NCBI GenBank assembly: GCA_937906475.1 | Contig: CALCZA010000133.1 | Coordinates: 1-64,000, forward strand | DNA: 64,000 nt | Direction of reading: 5' to 3' | From: an uncultured bacterium | GTDB lineage: Bacteria > Planctomycetota > UBA1135 > UBA2386 | Shown here: positions 18,439-27,790 of the stretch, one piece after another | How positions within the stretch are numbered: the first letter of the stretch is position 1 | How the letters are laid out: each line of letters starts with the position of its first letter | Program-made: the position numbers and the translations under genes | The notes under the pieces: model-generated | The model's database searches: none | What the model saw: the letters and a program-made list of their open reading frames with translations, nothing else | Told to the model about the DNA's origin: nothing

Positions 18439-19478
18439 TTGTTTTTCTTCTTGGCGACGAAGTCGTCGAGTGCCGGCATGGCTTGCATTACCAGGTTGCC
18501 GGTGAATGCGAGCGAATCGCTATCCATCGCGGCGCGGTTGTCGTCGGCGGTGTGCCACCATTGCACGAAGCGATCTCCAGTCGAGGCCTGGCCCGGGATG
18601 CGTTGCGAGAAGTCGATCAGCAGCGCGGTGGGGATGCCGTAGTCCTTGAACTTCAGGTGGTCGTCTTTGATGCCCCACTCGATGCCGTTGCGCTTGTATT
18701 CGGCCTTCTCGGCAGGGGTCGGGAACTCATACATGCGCTGGCCTTCGCCCATGTCTTTGGCCGCGGTGCCGAAGATGTTGAGCAAGCTGCGTACCGAGTT
18801 GCCGTCTTCGTCGATCTTCATGTCCGTGCTGCCGATGAGATCGAGCAGCACGAATGCCTTTAGGCGCTTCATCGTGCCGTTCTTTCGCATCCACTTGGCA
18901 AACATGTCACTGCCGAGCAGCGCACGGTCGTCGTTCCAGGTCCAGTCAATCGACTCTTCGGCGTCGATCCAGTAGAGCCAGACGTTGCACTTCGGCTTTT
19001 GCTTCGCGTTCTTCAGGGATCGTGCCAATTCAATCAACACCGCCGGACCACCGGTGCCGTCAATCGCCCCGACGAACGGGAAGTTGTGCGCGGCCTCACT
19101 GTGGCCATCAGCAAGTTTCGTGTCGTAGTGCGCGGCGATCATCAGGATCGGACCGTTCTCCGGATCTTCGCCATCGATTTGGCAGTAGAGGTTTCGGACC
19201 GTCATCTTCTCTTTGGCGAGTACCTCTTCTTGGCGCTTCGGCTCGAGGCCAATCTTCTTGATCTCGGCGCAGATGTAATCAGCGGCTTTGGCAAGATTGT
19301 CCGATCCGAACGGACGCGGGCCAAGTTTCAGCATCGCGTCGACATGCGCCATCGCGGCGCTGCCACTGACCGGACCACTCGAACCGCAACTGGTTGGGGA
19401 AAGAACGAGGACCAGTGAGAGTCCCGCCAACAATGCGAGCGTGGGGCGGGTCTTCTTGCGAGCAGGGCCTGATTGCAT
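18435..19478 (-). CDS. M28 family zinc peptidase / glutaminyl-peptide cyclotransferase-like, paralog of the adjacent gene
   Basis: MIAAHYDTKLADG, FVGAIDGTGGPAVLIELARSL, YWIDAEESIDWTWNDDRALLGSDMF, KDDHLKFKDYGIPTALLIDF, WWHTADDNRAAMD. ATGA overlap with the next gene. Confidence 0.85.
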   Translation of the reverse strand: MQSGPARKKTRPTLALLAGLSLVLVLSPTSCGSSGPVSGSAAMAHVDAMLKLGPRPFGSDNLAKAADYICAEIKKIGLEPKRQEEVLAKEKMTVRNLYCQIDGEDPENGPILMIAAHYDTKLADGHSEAAHNFPFVGAIDGTGGPAVLIELARSLKNAKQKPKCNVWLYWIDAEESIDWTWNDDRALLGSDMFAKWMRKNGTMKRLKAFVLLDLIGSTDMKIDEDGNSVRSLLNIFGTAAKDMGEGQRMYEFPTPAEKAEYKRNGIEWGIKDDHLKFKDYGIPTALLIDFSQRIPGQASTGDRFVQWWHTADDNRAAMDSDSLAFTGNLVMQAMPALDDFVAKKKNK

Positions 19479-20119
19479 GGCCGCAGGTTAGCACTTGCGA
19501 CGCAAAACCTTCATGCCGGGTGTAGGAACCCTTCATACGATGGTCAGTTCCTCTATGGAGGACGAGGCTTCTGGCCCAAAGGTGCAAGGCATGAGTGGTC
19601 TCTTCCTTGCGTGGCTGTGCCATGATTTCTTCGGCCAAGCCCAGTTGACGCTGCAGTCGTGGTTTGCCATGTGGAAGCGGCCGGTGCACACCTAGACGAT
19701 GGTGAATGGCAAGGGGCGCATCTTGACCTCCGACGGTATGGACTCGACCAGCTTGGAGATCGAGATCGACGATCCTGTGACCGGACGCGTCGGTTCTGCT
19801 GCTGAGGAGTAGAGGGGCACTTGTTGCGAGGTATGCTCTGGATCCCAATCCGGGTCTATGAGCGAACACTCCGATGACATAGCCGGCAGCTCCGAGTGGA
19901 TGGGGCCGCAAATATTCAACTTCGCTGCTGCTGCAGATCGCCCGCAGCTTCGCGGCGAGGTGGCTGGCGGGCAAGGTGACACGAACAGGCCCGCCTTGTG
20001 GTTGTTGGTCGCGGCCGTTGCTCCGTCCGTGTTTGCGTTGGTCAAGGGCGTCAGCAGTGCCATGGTTTGGCCCGCTCCTCTCACCGCACTGGTCGCCTGC
20101 GCATAGCGTGCACGAAAAC

Positions 20120-20998
20120 ATGGGAAGCCAGCCAGCACCGACGAGCGAACGCATGTGGCTCTGCTATCTCGGTTGCGTGACCATCGTGGCGTTGTGCACC
20201 GATGGTGCCGGCATGGCCCAGCACGATCCAGCCATGTTCTTACTGGTGCAGGCGCCAGTGTTGCTTGCTGTGTTGGTCAGTTACTGGCTGGCAGTCCACC
20301 GTTCTCACGAGGCGCCGCGCTACCTGCGCGCTGGACTGGCAGTGATCGGTCTACCGGTGGTGTTCTCGGCTTTGTGCTGGCTGTTGCCATCAGTGCATCC
20401 CGAACCATACGAATACGTTTGGCTTGACGTGGACCGATGGTTGTTCGGTGACGATATCTCGCGCTACTCCGATGATATGCCGCCGTGGTTGGTCGAAGTG
20501 CTGCAACTCGAGTACGCCGCGTTCTACGGTTTGTGCATCGCGTCGGCATTGTTGGTCGGTATGAGCAGCGGTCGCCATGCCTTTGATCGCGCTGTGTTGT
20601 TGATCGTTGGCGGTTTCCTCAGCAGTTACCTCGGCTACTTGTTGGTGCCAACGATTGCTCCCAAGCTCGTACTCGAACACTCGCACGAACTGACCGGGCT
20701 CTGGTTCGCGCAATCCGTTCGCGAAACCATCGACGCGATGGAGGCGAACCATTGGGACTGCTTTCCCAGCGGCCACACCTTGTTGGCGCTAACCAATCTG
20801 ATCATTTTGTGGCGCTGGGCGCGTCGCTGGTTCTGGATCCTGTTGCTGCCGAGTGTTGGCTTGATCCTCAGCACGATGCTGCTGCGCTACCACTGGGCAT
20901 CGGATGTCGTAGTAGGCGCGCTGTGGGCATGGCCCTGTGCGCGGTTATGCGACTGGCTCGCCGATCGCGATGGTTGGCCAGAGGCTAAGCCCAAATAG
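20120..20998 (+). CDS. PAP2-superfamily membrane phosphatase/transferase
   Basis: FPSGHTLLALT and LRYHWASDVVVGALWA motifs among TM helices; start trimmed to ATG 20120. Confidence 0.8.
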   Translation: MGSQPAPTSERMWLCYLGCVTIVALCTDGAGMAQHDPAMFLLVQAPVLLAVLVSYWLAVHRSHEAPRYLRAGLAVIGLPVVFSALCWLLPSVHPEPYEYVWLDVDRWLFGDDISRYSDDMPPWLVEVLQLEYAAFYGLCIASALLVGMSSGRHAFDRAVLLIVGGFLSSYLGYLLVPTIAPKLVLEHSHELTGLWFAQSVRETIDAMEANHWDCFPSGHTLLALTNLIILWRWARRWFWILLLPSVGLILSTMLLRYHWASDVVVGALWAWPCARLCDWLADRDGWPEAKPK

Positions 20999-21178
20999 CG
21001 AAGTTTGCTCTCGAGGCGGGCGACTTCGTCAAAACGAAGTACTTGCCGTCGGGTGATTGCACCAACGAGTCTTGCTGCAGCAATTCGGCTAAGCAGTGCG
21101 TGAACTCGGCCAGGTCCGGGCGGGCCCGCGCGAGATCCTCGATGGTTACCGCTTGTTACGAGTTGCCCGAGGTTTCGT

Positions 21179-22177
21179 TCATCGCAGTGGTTGGACGTTC
21201 CGGAACGTGGGGCGACGGTTTTGCCGTGCGACCGCCAGTTGCAAGACGGCGTGTGGAACCATTGGCGACAGCGATGCCGCCGAAACGCCGGCGGCGAGCA
21301 GGCCTTCGCACAGGTGCATCTGCACTTGCGGGTGATTTGGCCGTTGCAGCAGGTTGGTCATCGCGGCCCGTGCGGCTGCGGCGGGTAGTTCGGTCATCAG
21401 CGCCGCGGCGCGTAAGTTGGAACGGCGTGTGCTGCCTACGAATGCGGGCATGCGCTCTGCGACGAGTTGCGTCGGGCAGCGTTTCAGTGCTTTACGCAGC
21501 AGTAATGCTTGGTCTTCGCGCGTTGCTTCGAGGTAGATCGGCATGATCGAGTCGATCATGTTGGCGTCACCGAGGCGCGCCGCGACATCCGCGAGTGCCG
21601 CTGTGCGAGTCCAGCCGCGCTGCACCGATTGCAGTAGTGAACTGGTGATGGCGCTGCGCTCTAGCGGGGTCAGCGAGAGGTTTGGCAAGGTGGCGAGGGC
21701 AAGCGCTGCATCGTCGGCAATGCGAGGCTCGGCGTGATTGACACAGGCCGCCAATAGATGGGCCGTGGCGTTCGTCGTCGGTGCTGCTAGCAGTGCTTGC
21801 ACGTGGGTGAGTAAGTTGGGTGTCGATGCTAAGACACCGCGTCCGCCGCCTAGCGTGTGCAGGGTCGGGCCGAGGCGCTTCAGAAACAGAATGCGGGTTT
21901 CGCCAACGCTCAGCGCGAAGAGGCTGCGGCCGCAGCACTTGCCGGCTGGCTCCGTGAGCGTGAAGGACGCGCCGACTTGGCCCTTGAGGACATGGTTGGA
22001 TTGCAGCGTCAGTTGATGCAGCAGTGCCGTTGGATGCACCGAACTAGTGACGGTGGCACGCACGATTACGTCGGCCTTCTGGCACAAGCGTGTCATCGTG
22101 GATGCTTGGTCTTGAGCTACGGCGAGCGTCGGCAGCAGGAGTGCGAGCAGGGTCGCTTTTTGGGTTCGGTAGTTCAT
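21179..22177 (-). CDS. Secreted HEAT-like repeat protein, unknown function
   Basis: Signal peptide MNYRTQKATLLALLLPTLAVAQ; a beta-rich segment (VIVRATVTSSV...SVGETRILFLKRLG) then alpha-helical repeats. ATGA overlap with the upstream gene. Confidence 0.65.
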   Translation of the reverse strand: MNYRTQKATLLALLLPTLAVAQDQASTMTRLCQKADVIVRATVTSSVHPTALLHQLTLQSNHVLKGQVGASFTLTEPAGKCCGRSLFALSVGETRILFLKRLGPTLHTLGGGRGVLASTPNLLTHVQALLAAPTTNATAHLLAACVNHAEPRIADDAALALATLPNLSLTPLERSAITSSLLQSVQRGWTRTAALADVAARLGDANMIDSIMPIYLEATREDQALLLRKALKRCPTQLVAERMPAFVGSTRRSNLRAAALMTELPAAAARAAMTNLLQRPNHPQVQMHLCEGLLAAGVSAASLSPMVPHAVLQLAVARQNRRPTFRNVQPLR

Positions 22178-25161
22178 CGCAGCAGAATCCTCATGCGAAG
22201 GTAGGCGAGGTCGATATCGCGGAACTGGTAGTCAAGTGACGTCATCGCGTTGTAGCTAACTGACGCTGCCATCACCTCGGCGGCGCTCGCGTAGGTGTCG
22301 TGCAGTGAAGAATCACCGAACAGGCCGTTGGGCATCGCACCGGGGGCAACCAAGCCGACTGAGTGGCCTACTTCGTGCGCCAGGATGACACCGATGACGG
22401 CAGTCCATTCGTCGGCCGCGGACATGATGGCGTTCCACCGTGCCCGTTGTGCTGACGTGGCGCTGTCGTAGTCGAACGATGCCGTCAGCACTGCAGGGTC
22501 ATACGGGTTGGTGCCTGCTGGCGAGCCACCCATGTCCGGGCAGATGGCTAGGAACCTGCTGGCGAACTGCGTTTGGAATGATGGATAAGCCTGCTTGTGT
22601 AGGTAGGTCTGGTAGAGCCACATTTCCGCAGGAAACACGCCGAGTCCTGGCGACGTTGCCGTGTTGCGTTCGGTCGGGTTGCTGTTGCGGTAGTCGTAGT
22701 AGGCGCGGCCGAGCACGCCGGTGCTCTCAGAACCGTAGACGCGCGTGCGATCGCCTTCCGGGTCGAGGCCTCCGAGTCCAATCTGCATGTGTGGCAGTAG
22801 GGTTGGTTCGCGCGTCAAGAACCGCAGTTGGACCGCACCGCTACTGAGAGGCTCTCCACGCGAACCGCGATGGTAGATGTGGTTTGCCTTGGCGAGGATG
22901 CCGTCGAGCAGCAACTTCTGCATGTAGGCGTTGGTGCCGCTTGGATCTCCAGCGGTGTTGAAGCCGAGGCGCACCATGTCGTCGGTGAAGTCATCGGTGC
23001 CGTTGTCGTCGCGGTCGAGGTCCGTGCGCACCCAAACAAGCTGCGTGCGTTCGAACGGCATGGAGCCAGTGCTCGGGCTGTCTACTTCGAATGGAATGAC
23101 GCTGGACTGGCCGCGGTTGCCGCTGAGGTCGGTGGCCCAGACGGTCATCGTCCACATGCCAGTGGACAACGGCGTGTCTTCTGATACTTGGATCTGCACC
23201 GTGTTGTAGCCAATGATCGCAGTCGCGAGCAGGCTCTCGCTAGTCGGGCCTGAGCCGCCAGTGAGTTCTATATCGATCGAACCCATATCAACCCATTGGC
23301 TGAATGAGTCCGAGGTGGTCACGTCAATGGTGAAGCCGCATGGTGGCAGCACCAGTCCGTCACGGCGGTCACTCGGGATGCCGTTAACGGTTGCGGTGAC
23401 CGTTGGTGCAGTGGCGTCGATAGCCTGGCCGGTGCGGAAGCGCGACAGTCGGTCACTGTCGAACCAGTTGCCGGTCAGGCGACGGGCACCGTTGTTGCCG
23501 CTAAGAATCTGAACTCGGTAGTAGGAGTGCGGGGCCAGGTTGGTCGTCGGTTCGAAGGTGACCACACGATTGTTGGCGCTGAACGTGCGCGTACCGCTGA
23601 TCGGGTTGCCGAAGTCATCGGTGATTAAGATCGTCGATGGCGTCAACGTGGCCGGATCCATCGGTGCGTCGAACACGATGCTGAAGTGAGAACTGGTTGC
23701 GATGGTGACTGCGTCGTTTGGTGGCAGGATCATCGCTTCCGGCAGTTCGGAATCAGCAGATGTCGTGAACGACAGCGTTTCATCAGTGGCTAGGACGTTG
23801 CCGGCAAGGTCACGCATGCCGTTTTGGCCGCCGAGCAAGGTCAACGTGCAAAGTGTGTCGACCGGTAGCGTCAGGATCGGCGTGACGCGTACGGTGTCCG
23901 TGCCTACCAGTTCGATCACCGTCGCCCACGGCTTACCAGCAACGAGGAATTCAGCGGTGGTTTCGTTGACCCGTAGCGTGTCGATATCTTTGTCGAAGGT
24001 GAGTTCGGCGATCAGCACGCCGGGGACCCGGGATTCTCCAGTTGTTGGAGAACTTGCAACAACAGACGGTGCTACGTCGTCGGTGCCGGTCGTGAAGGTG
24101 AGCGCTTGTGTTGCGATCAGGCAATTGCCGCTGACATCAGAGGCTGAGGCAGCGCCGAGCATGAACTCGAGGGTGTAGCGACGATTCACCTGCAGGGAGA
24201 CCAACGGCTTGATTCGCAGGGTGCGTTGGTCCAGCGTTGCACCGATCGCGAACGGAATGATGCTGCCGTATTCGTCTTGGAACAGCAGCGACACTGCTTC
24301 CACGGTTGCCGGGTCCATCGACTCACTGAACGTGAACGTCGGCTGCAAGTCCGGCGACATGTTCGTCGCGTTGAGCAGCGGCCATGTATCGTTGACTGAA
24401 GGTTGCTGCGCGTCGTTCCTCGTGCGGAAGCTTGACTGATACTGCTCCTCAAGTTGGTTGCCAGCGCGGTCGCCGAGCGCCGTGGTGGCGACGATGGAGA
24501 ATTGACGATCACCGGGTAGGTCGGCAAACGGATCAATGAGGATCGTCTGACCAATCGGCGTGGACTCGCAGGCGTAGCGGCCACCGAACACGTCGCATAG
24601 GTAGATCGTCGAATCGGTGATTGAACCGGAGTCGATCGCTTCGTCAAAGCTCAGCGTGAACGTTCCCGTTCGCGATACTGAGGTCGCGCCCTCGGCAATG
24701 CTGAAGCCGGTGATGCTTGGTGGCGTTTCGTCGAATGTGCGGAATGCGAACGACGTAGTGACATCGAGGATGCGACCACTGAGGTCGCTCGTCAGGGCCG
24801 ACAGTTGGAAGACGTAGTCGGTCTCTGCCTGTAGCGCACTGTCCGGTTGGCAGTCGATGCGGCCGTTTGAACCACGAGTGAACGTGACCGGAACGTCCGT
24901 GCTCGAGCCTGCTTGGCGCAACCAGGTGTCTTGGTCGCCGAACGCTCCAAGCGCCATGTCCGTGTCGAACTCCAGGCAGATGATGGCGTTGAGCTGGACT
25001 TGCACCGCGTTGTGTGCCGGTGAATGAGTGATCAGATTTACGGCACCGGAGAGAGCACCGATTGTGTTGCCGGAACCGGAGTTTCCGCCGCCGCCACCGC
25101 TGCCGCATGCCGCGGCTCCAATAAGCAGCACGATCGCTGCAAGTCTATTATCTGTCCCCAC
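22174..25161 (-). CDS. Lipoprotein with tandem bacterial Ig-like (Big_5/SbsA-type) domains and a C-terminal HExxH segment
   Basis: Repeats such as TPPSITGFSIAEGATSVSRTGTFTLSFDEAID, QPSVNDTWPLLNATNMSPDLQPTFTFSESMD, APSVVASSPTTGESRVPGVLIAELTFDKDID; C-terminal AHEVGHSVGLV. Start proposed at GTG 25161 (VGTDNRLAAIVLLIGAAACGSGGGG, lipobox) rather than 25260. Confidence 0.8.
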   Translation of the reverse strand: MGTDNRLAAIVLLIGAAACGSGGGGGNSGSGNTIGALSGAVNLITHSPAHNAVQVQLNAIICLEFDTDMALGAFGDQDTWLRQAGSSTDVPVTFTRGSNGRIDCQPDSALQAETDYVFQLSALTSDLSGRILDVTTSFAFRTFDETPPSITGFSIAEGATSVSRTGTFTLSFDEAIDSGSITDSTIYLCDVFGGRYACESTPIGQTILIDPFADLPGDRQFSIVATTALGDRAGNQLEEQYQSSFRTRNDAQQPSVNDTWPLLNATNMSPDLQPTFTFSESMDPATVEAVSLLFQDEYGSIIPFAIGATLDQRTLRIKPLVSLQVNRRYTLEFMLGAASASDVSGNCLIATQALTFTTGTDDVAPSVVASSPTTGESRVPGVLIAELTFDKDIDTLRVNETTAEFLVAGKPWATVIELVGTDTVRVTPILTLPVDTLCTLTLLGGQNGMRDLAGNVLATDETLSFTTSADSELPEAMILPPNDAVTIATSSHFSIVFDAPMDPATLTPSTILITDDFGNPISGTRTFSANNRVVTFEPTTNLAPHSYYRVQILSGNNGARRLTGNWFDSDRLSRFRTGQAIDATAPTVTATVNGIPSDRRDGLVLPPCGFTIDVTTSDSFSQWVDMGSIDIELTGGSGPTSESLLATAIIGYNTVQIQVSEDTPLSTGMWTMTVWATDLSGNRGQSSVIPFEVDSPSTGSMPFERTQLVWVRTDLDRDDNGTDDFTDDMVRLGFNTAGDPSGTNAYMQKLLLDGILAKANHIYHRGSRGEPLSSGAVQLRFLTREPTLLPHMQIGLGGLDPEGDRTRVYGSESTGVLGRAYYDYRNSNPTERNTATSPGLGVFPAEMWLYQTYLHKQAYPSFQTQFASRFLAICPDMGGSPAGTNPYDPAVLTASFDYDSATSAQRARWNAIMSAADEWTAVIGVILAHEVGHSVGLVAPGAMPNGLFGDSSLHDTYASAAEVMAASVSYNAMTSLDYQFRDIDLAYLRMRILLR

Positions 25162-25293
25162 ATAACCTCTACTGTCAGATTCTATTTCAAGTCTCCTTTC
25201 GACTCGAATCAGACCTAAGTTGAAGTCTCGGAACGAGCGTTTACGTGGCCCCGATGCCACGGCCGGGTGCGCGACGAATGGCCAGTCGAATTA

Positions 25294-25322
25294 CCGTAGT
25301 GCCGACATTGTCGGCACTACGG
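25294..25322. other. Perfect inverted repeat, 13-bp arms, 3-nt loop (ccgtagtgccgac att gtcggcactacgg)
   Basis: Read directly from sequence; no U-tract on either strand. Confidence 0.9.
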
Positions 25323-25399
25323 AAACGCGCATGGCATTTCGGTTGACGGGTACGTTGCCGTTAGTTGGCTCGGTAGGGGACGCGCTGGTCAGGCGTCTC

Positions 25400-26704
25400 T
25401 CAGGCGTCGCGAACCAGCACCCGAACGTCGCGCACGTTGGTGCCAGTCGGGCCCGGTTTGAGGCAGTCATCAAGTGCGTCGAGCAACGGGAACGCATCGC
25501 ATCGCGCGAGGTGTTGGTTCACATCGAGACCGAGGCCGCGGGCGCGCGCGACAGTGTTGCCATCTGTGATGGCGCCAGCGACGGGTGAGTTTCCATCGAT
25601 GCCGTCGGTGCCGCAACTGAGCACGGTGATCTTCTGGCCTTCGATCCGCGTCGCGCAGTGCAACGCGAACTGCACGTTGCGGCCACCGATGCCGGGGGAT
25701 GACGGCAGAGTGACGGATAGTTCACCCGTGGTCACCACTGCGACGCGCTTGCCTGGGTGCGCTTGGTGCAGTTCTTCTAGTCGCTGCAGTAAATGTTCAG
25801 CCGCCTTCTCGTAGGGCCAATCGTCGACATCGCACTCGCTGTCGACAATCCAGCCATGGCCGGTGGCCGCAGTAGTCGCGGCGGCGCGCGCGTGGTGCTC
25901 GTTGAGTAGCAGGATCATGTCCGAAGCCCGGGCCACGGCATGCATCGGGGGCATCGGCGGCGGCAGGTCGCCTCGTTGCATTCGCTGCTGCAACACGGTG
26001 GGCACCAGGGGCCAAAGCGAATAGCTGTCGAGGATTTCGCGGCAGTCGTCGAGCGTTGAGTGCTCCTGTACCGTGGGGCCGGATGCGATCGCGGGCGTCG
26101 CGTCTTTGGGGACATCGGAAATCACCATCGTGCGTCGCCACTTGGCCGCCGCCGCCGCGAGGCCGAGTCGTCCACCCTTAAGTGCCGACAGATGTCGCCG
26201 CACGGTGTTGATGTCTTCGATCTTCGCACCCGAAGCGATCAAGCCTTGGTTGAGTGCGCGCAGTTCATGCAGCGTGACTGCGTCATCAGCCGGTGCCTCT
26301 AGCATTGCCGAACCACCGCCCGAGATCAGGAACAGAACCGTTTCGTCTGGGCGGGCACTGCGCGCTAGCGCCAACGCCCGCCGCCCTGCGCGCAGACTGC
26401 CTGCGGTCGGGAGCGGATGTCCGCCGGCAATCACTTCGAACGGCGGCAACGGGGCGGCGTCTTGTTCTGGCGGCACGACCAGACCGCGCATCGGTGTTTC
26501 AGGGAGGATCTTTGGCAGTTCTCCCGCCATGCGTCGTGCGGCTTTGCCGAAGGCTATAACTAGCAGCGGCTCGCTTGGGTCGCCAGGGTGCCAGTTAGTC
26601 GCGCTCCAGTCTGCTGGGAATAGGTCGGACGGGGCGTGCATCGCCCGAGCAGCGTCGACCTTCTCCAGAACATGCGAGTAGAGCTCGCGCAATTGCTGCT
26701 TCAC
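25400..26704 (-). CDS. Glycerate 2-kinase (DUF4147/MOFRL type)
   Basis: LVIAFGKAARRMAGELPKIL, GGHPLPTAGSLRAGRRALALA, VLFLISGGGSAMLEAPADD, VSDVPKDATPAIASGPTV, SCGTDGIDGNSPVAGAITDG. Confidence 0.93.
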   Translation of the reverse strand: MKQQLRELYSHVLEKVDAARAMHAPSDLFPADWSATNWHPGDPSEPLLVIAFGKAARRMAGELPKILPETPMRGLVVPPEQDAAPLPPFEVIAGGHPLPTAGSLRAGRRALALARSARPDETVLFLISGGGSAMLEAPADDAVTLHELRALNQGLIASGAKIEDINTVRRHLSALKGGRLGLAAAAAKWRRTMVISDVPKDATPAIASGPTVQEHSTLDDCREILDSYSLWPLVPTVLQQRMQRGDLPPPMPPMHAVARASDMILLLNEHHARAAATTAATGHGWIVDSECDVDDWPYEKAAEHLLQRLEELHQAHPGKRVAVVTTGELSVTLPSSPGIGGRNVQFALHCATRIEGQKITVLSCGTDGIDGNSPVAGAITDGNTVARARGLGLDVNQHLARCDAFPLLDALDDCLKPGPTGTNVRDVRVLVRDA

Positions 26705-27675
26705 GCCATCACCTCGGGATTGACGAGGTGCTCCGGGCCTTCACCACTGAATATTGCGGCGCAATCGCGCGCTGCAATCGCACACATCAAGGACCGAACA
26801 CTGGTGACTGCGCTGCCGATGTGCGGCAGCAAGATGACGTTCGGCAATGCCAGTAAGTCATCGGGCACGTTTGGTTCGTCTTCGAACACGTCGAGTGCCG
26901 CGCCGCCGATGAGTCCTTCTTCGAGTGCCGCGGTCATCGCGAGTTCGTCGACGATGGGGCCGCGCGCGGTGTTGATTAGAATCGCCGAGCGCTTCATCTG
27001 GCACAGTTGCTGGATCGAGATCATGTGACGGGTCGCGTCCGTCAACGGCACGTGTAGCGATACGAAGTCACTCTCGCGCAACAGCGCATCGAGCGGTACC
27101 CGCATCGCGCCGAGTTCTTGTTCGACTTCTGGTGGCGCCGAGTTGCGACTCGCATATAGGACGCGCATCGAGAAGCCCTTGGCGCGCCTAGCGACTGCTT
27201 GGCCGATGCGGCCGAGCCCGACGATGCCAATGGTCTGGCCGTGCACATCCCCGCCGCACAGAAGGTCCACGTCCCATCGCTGCCATTTGCCATCGCGCAG
27301 GAACCGTTCTGCTGTCGGCAGCTTGCGCGCGGCAGCTAACAACAGGGCGAACGTCAGGTCCGCGGTCGCTTCAGTCAGCACACCCGGCGTATTGGTGACG
27401 GCAATCTTGCGCTCGGTGGCCGCCTGCACGTCAATGTTGTCGATGCCGACGGCGATCTGCGAGATGACGCGCAGCTTCGGCGCCGACTCGATGACGGCTC
27501 GCGTCATCGGGTCCGTCAATTGGCAGACGACGCCGTCCGCGAGCTGCAGCTTCTTGCTGAGCTGCGCTTCGTCCATGACTTCGTAGCGATCCTGGTAGTC
27601 GACCACGCAGTGCTCCTGAAGAATCGGAATCGCGGCCGGATAGACGTGACGGGTGATCAGCACGCGCGGCTTCAT
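26701..27675 (-). CDS. D-isomer-specific 2-hydroxyacid dehydrogenase (glyoxylate/hydroxypyruvate reductase)
   Basis: KPRVLITRHVYPAAIPIL, VGIDNIDVQAATERKIAVTNTPGVLTEATADLTFALLLAAAR, TIGIVGLGRIGQAVARRA, ILINTARGPIVDE, NVILLPHIGSAV. Start at ATG 27675. Confidence 0.93.
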   Translation of the reverse strand: MKPRVLITRHVYPAAIPILQEHCVVDYQDRYEVMDEAQLSKKLQLADGVVCQLTDPMTRAVIESAPKLRVISQIAVGIDNIDVQAATERKIAVTNTPGVLTEATADLTFALLLAAARKLPTAERFLRDGKWQRWDVDLLCGGDVHGQTIGIVGLGRIGQAVARRAKGFSMRVLYASRNSAPPEVEQELGAMRVPLDALLRESDFVSLHVPLTDATRHMISIQQLCQMKRSAILINTARGPIVDELAMTAALEEGLIGGAALDVFEDEPNVPDDLLALPNVILLPHIGSAVTSVRSLMCAIAARDCAAIFSGEGPEHLVNPEVMA

Positions 27676-27790
27676 GCGGCGAACGGTAGCTGCCCGGGTG
27701 CCCATGCGCGAACATGCATAACCAATCCCTGTCGTGCAGCCAGCAGGTCGCACCCTTGGTCTGCTGGTGCCAGCCGTTATCTTGCTCGCG

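Noticed and set aside
19495-20106. Several short ORFs in the 600-bp gap between the M28 pair and PAP2 (e.g. 19495-19695 +, 19858-20106 +, 19692-20138 -)
   Set aside because: None shows a domain, RBS or clear coding signal; possibly relics, but I cannot support a gene.
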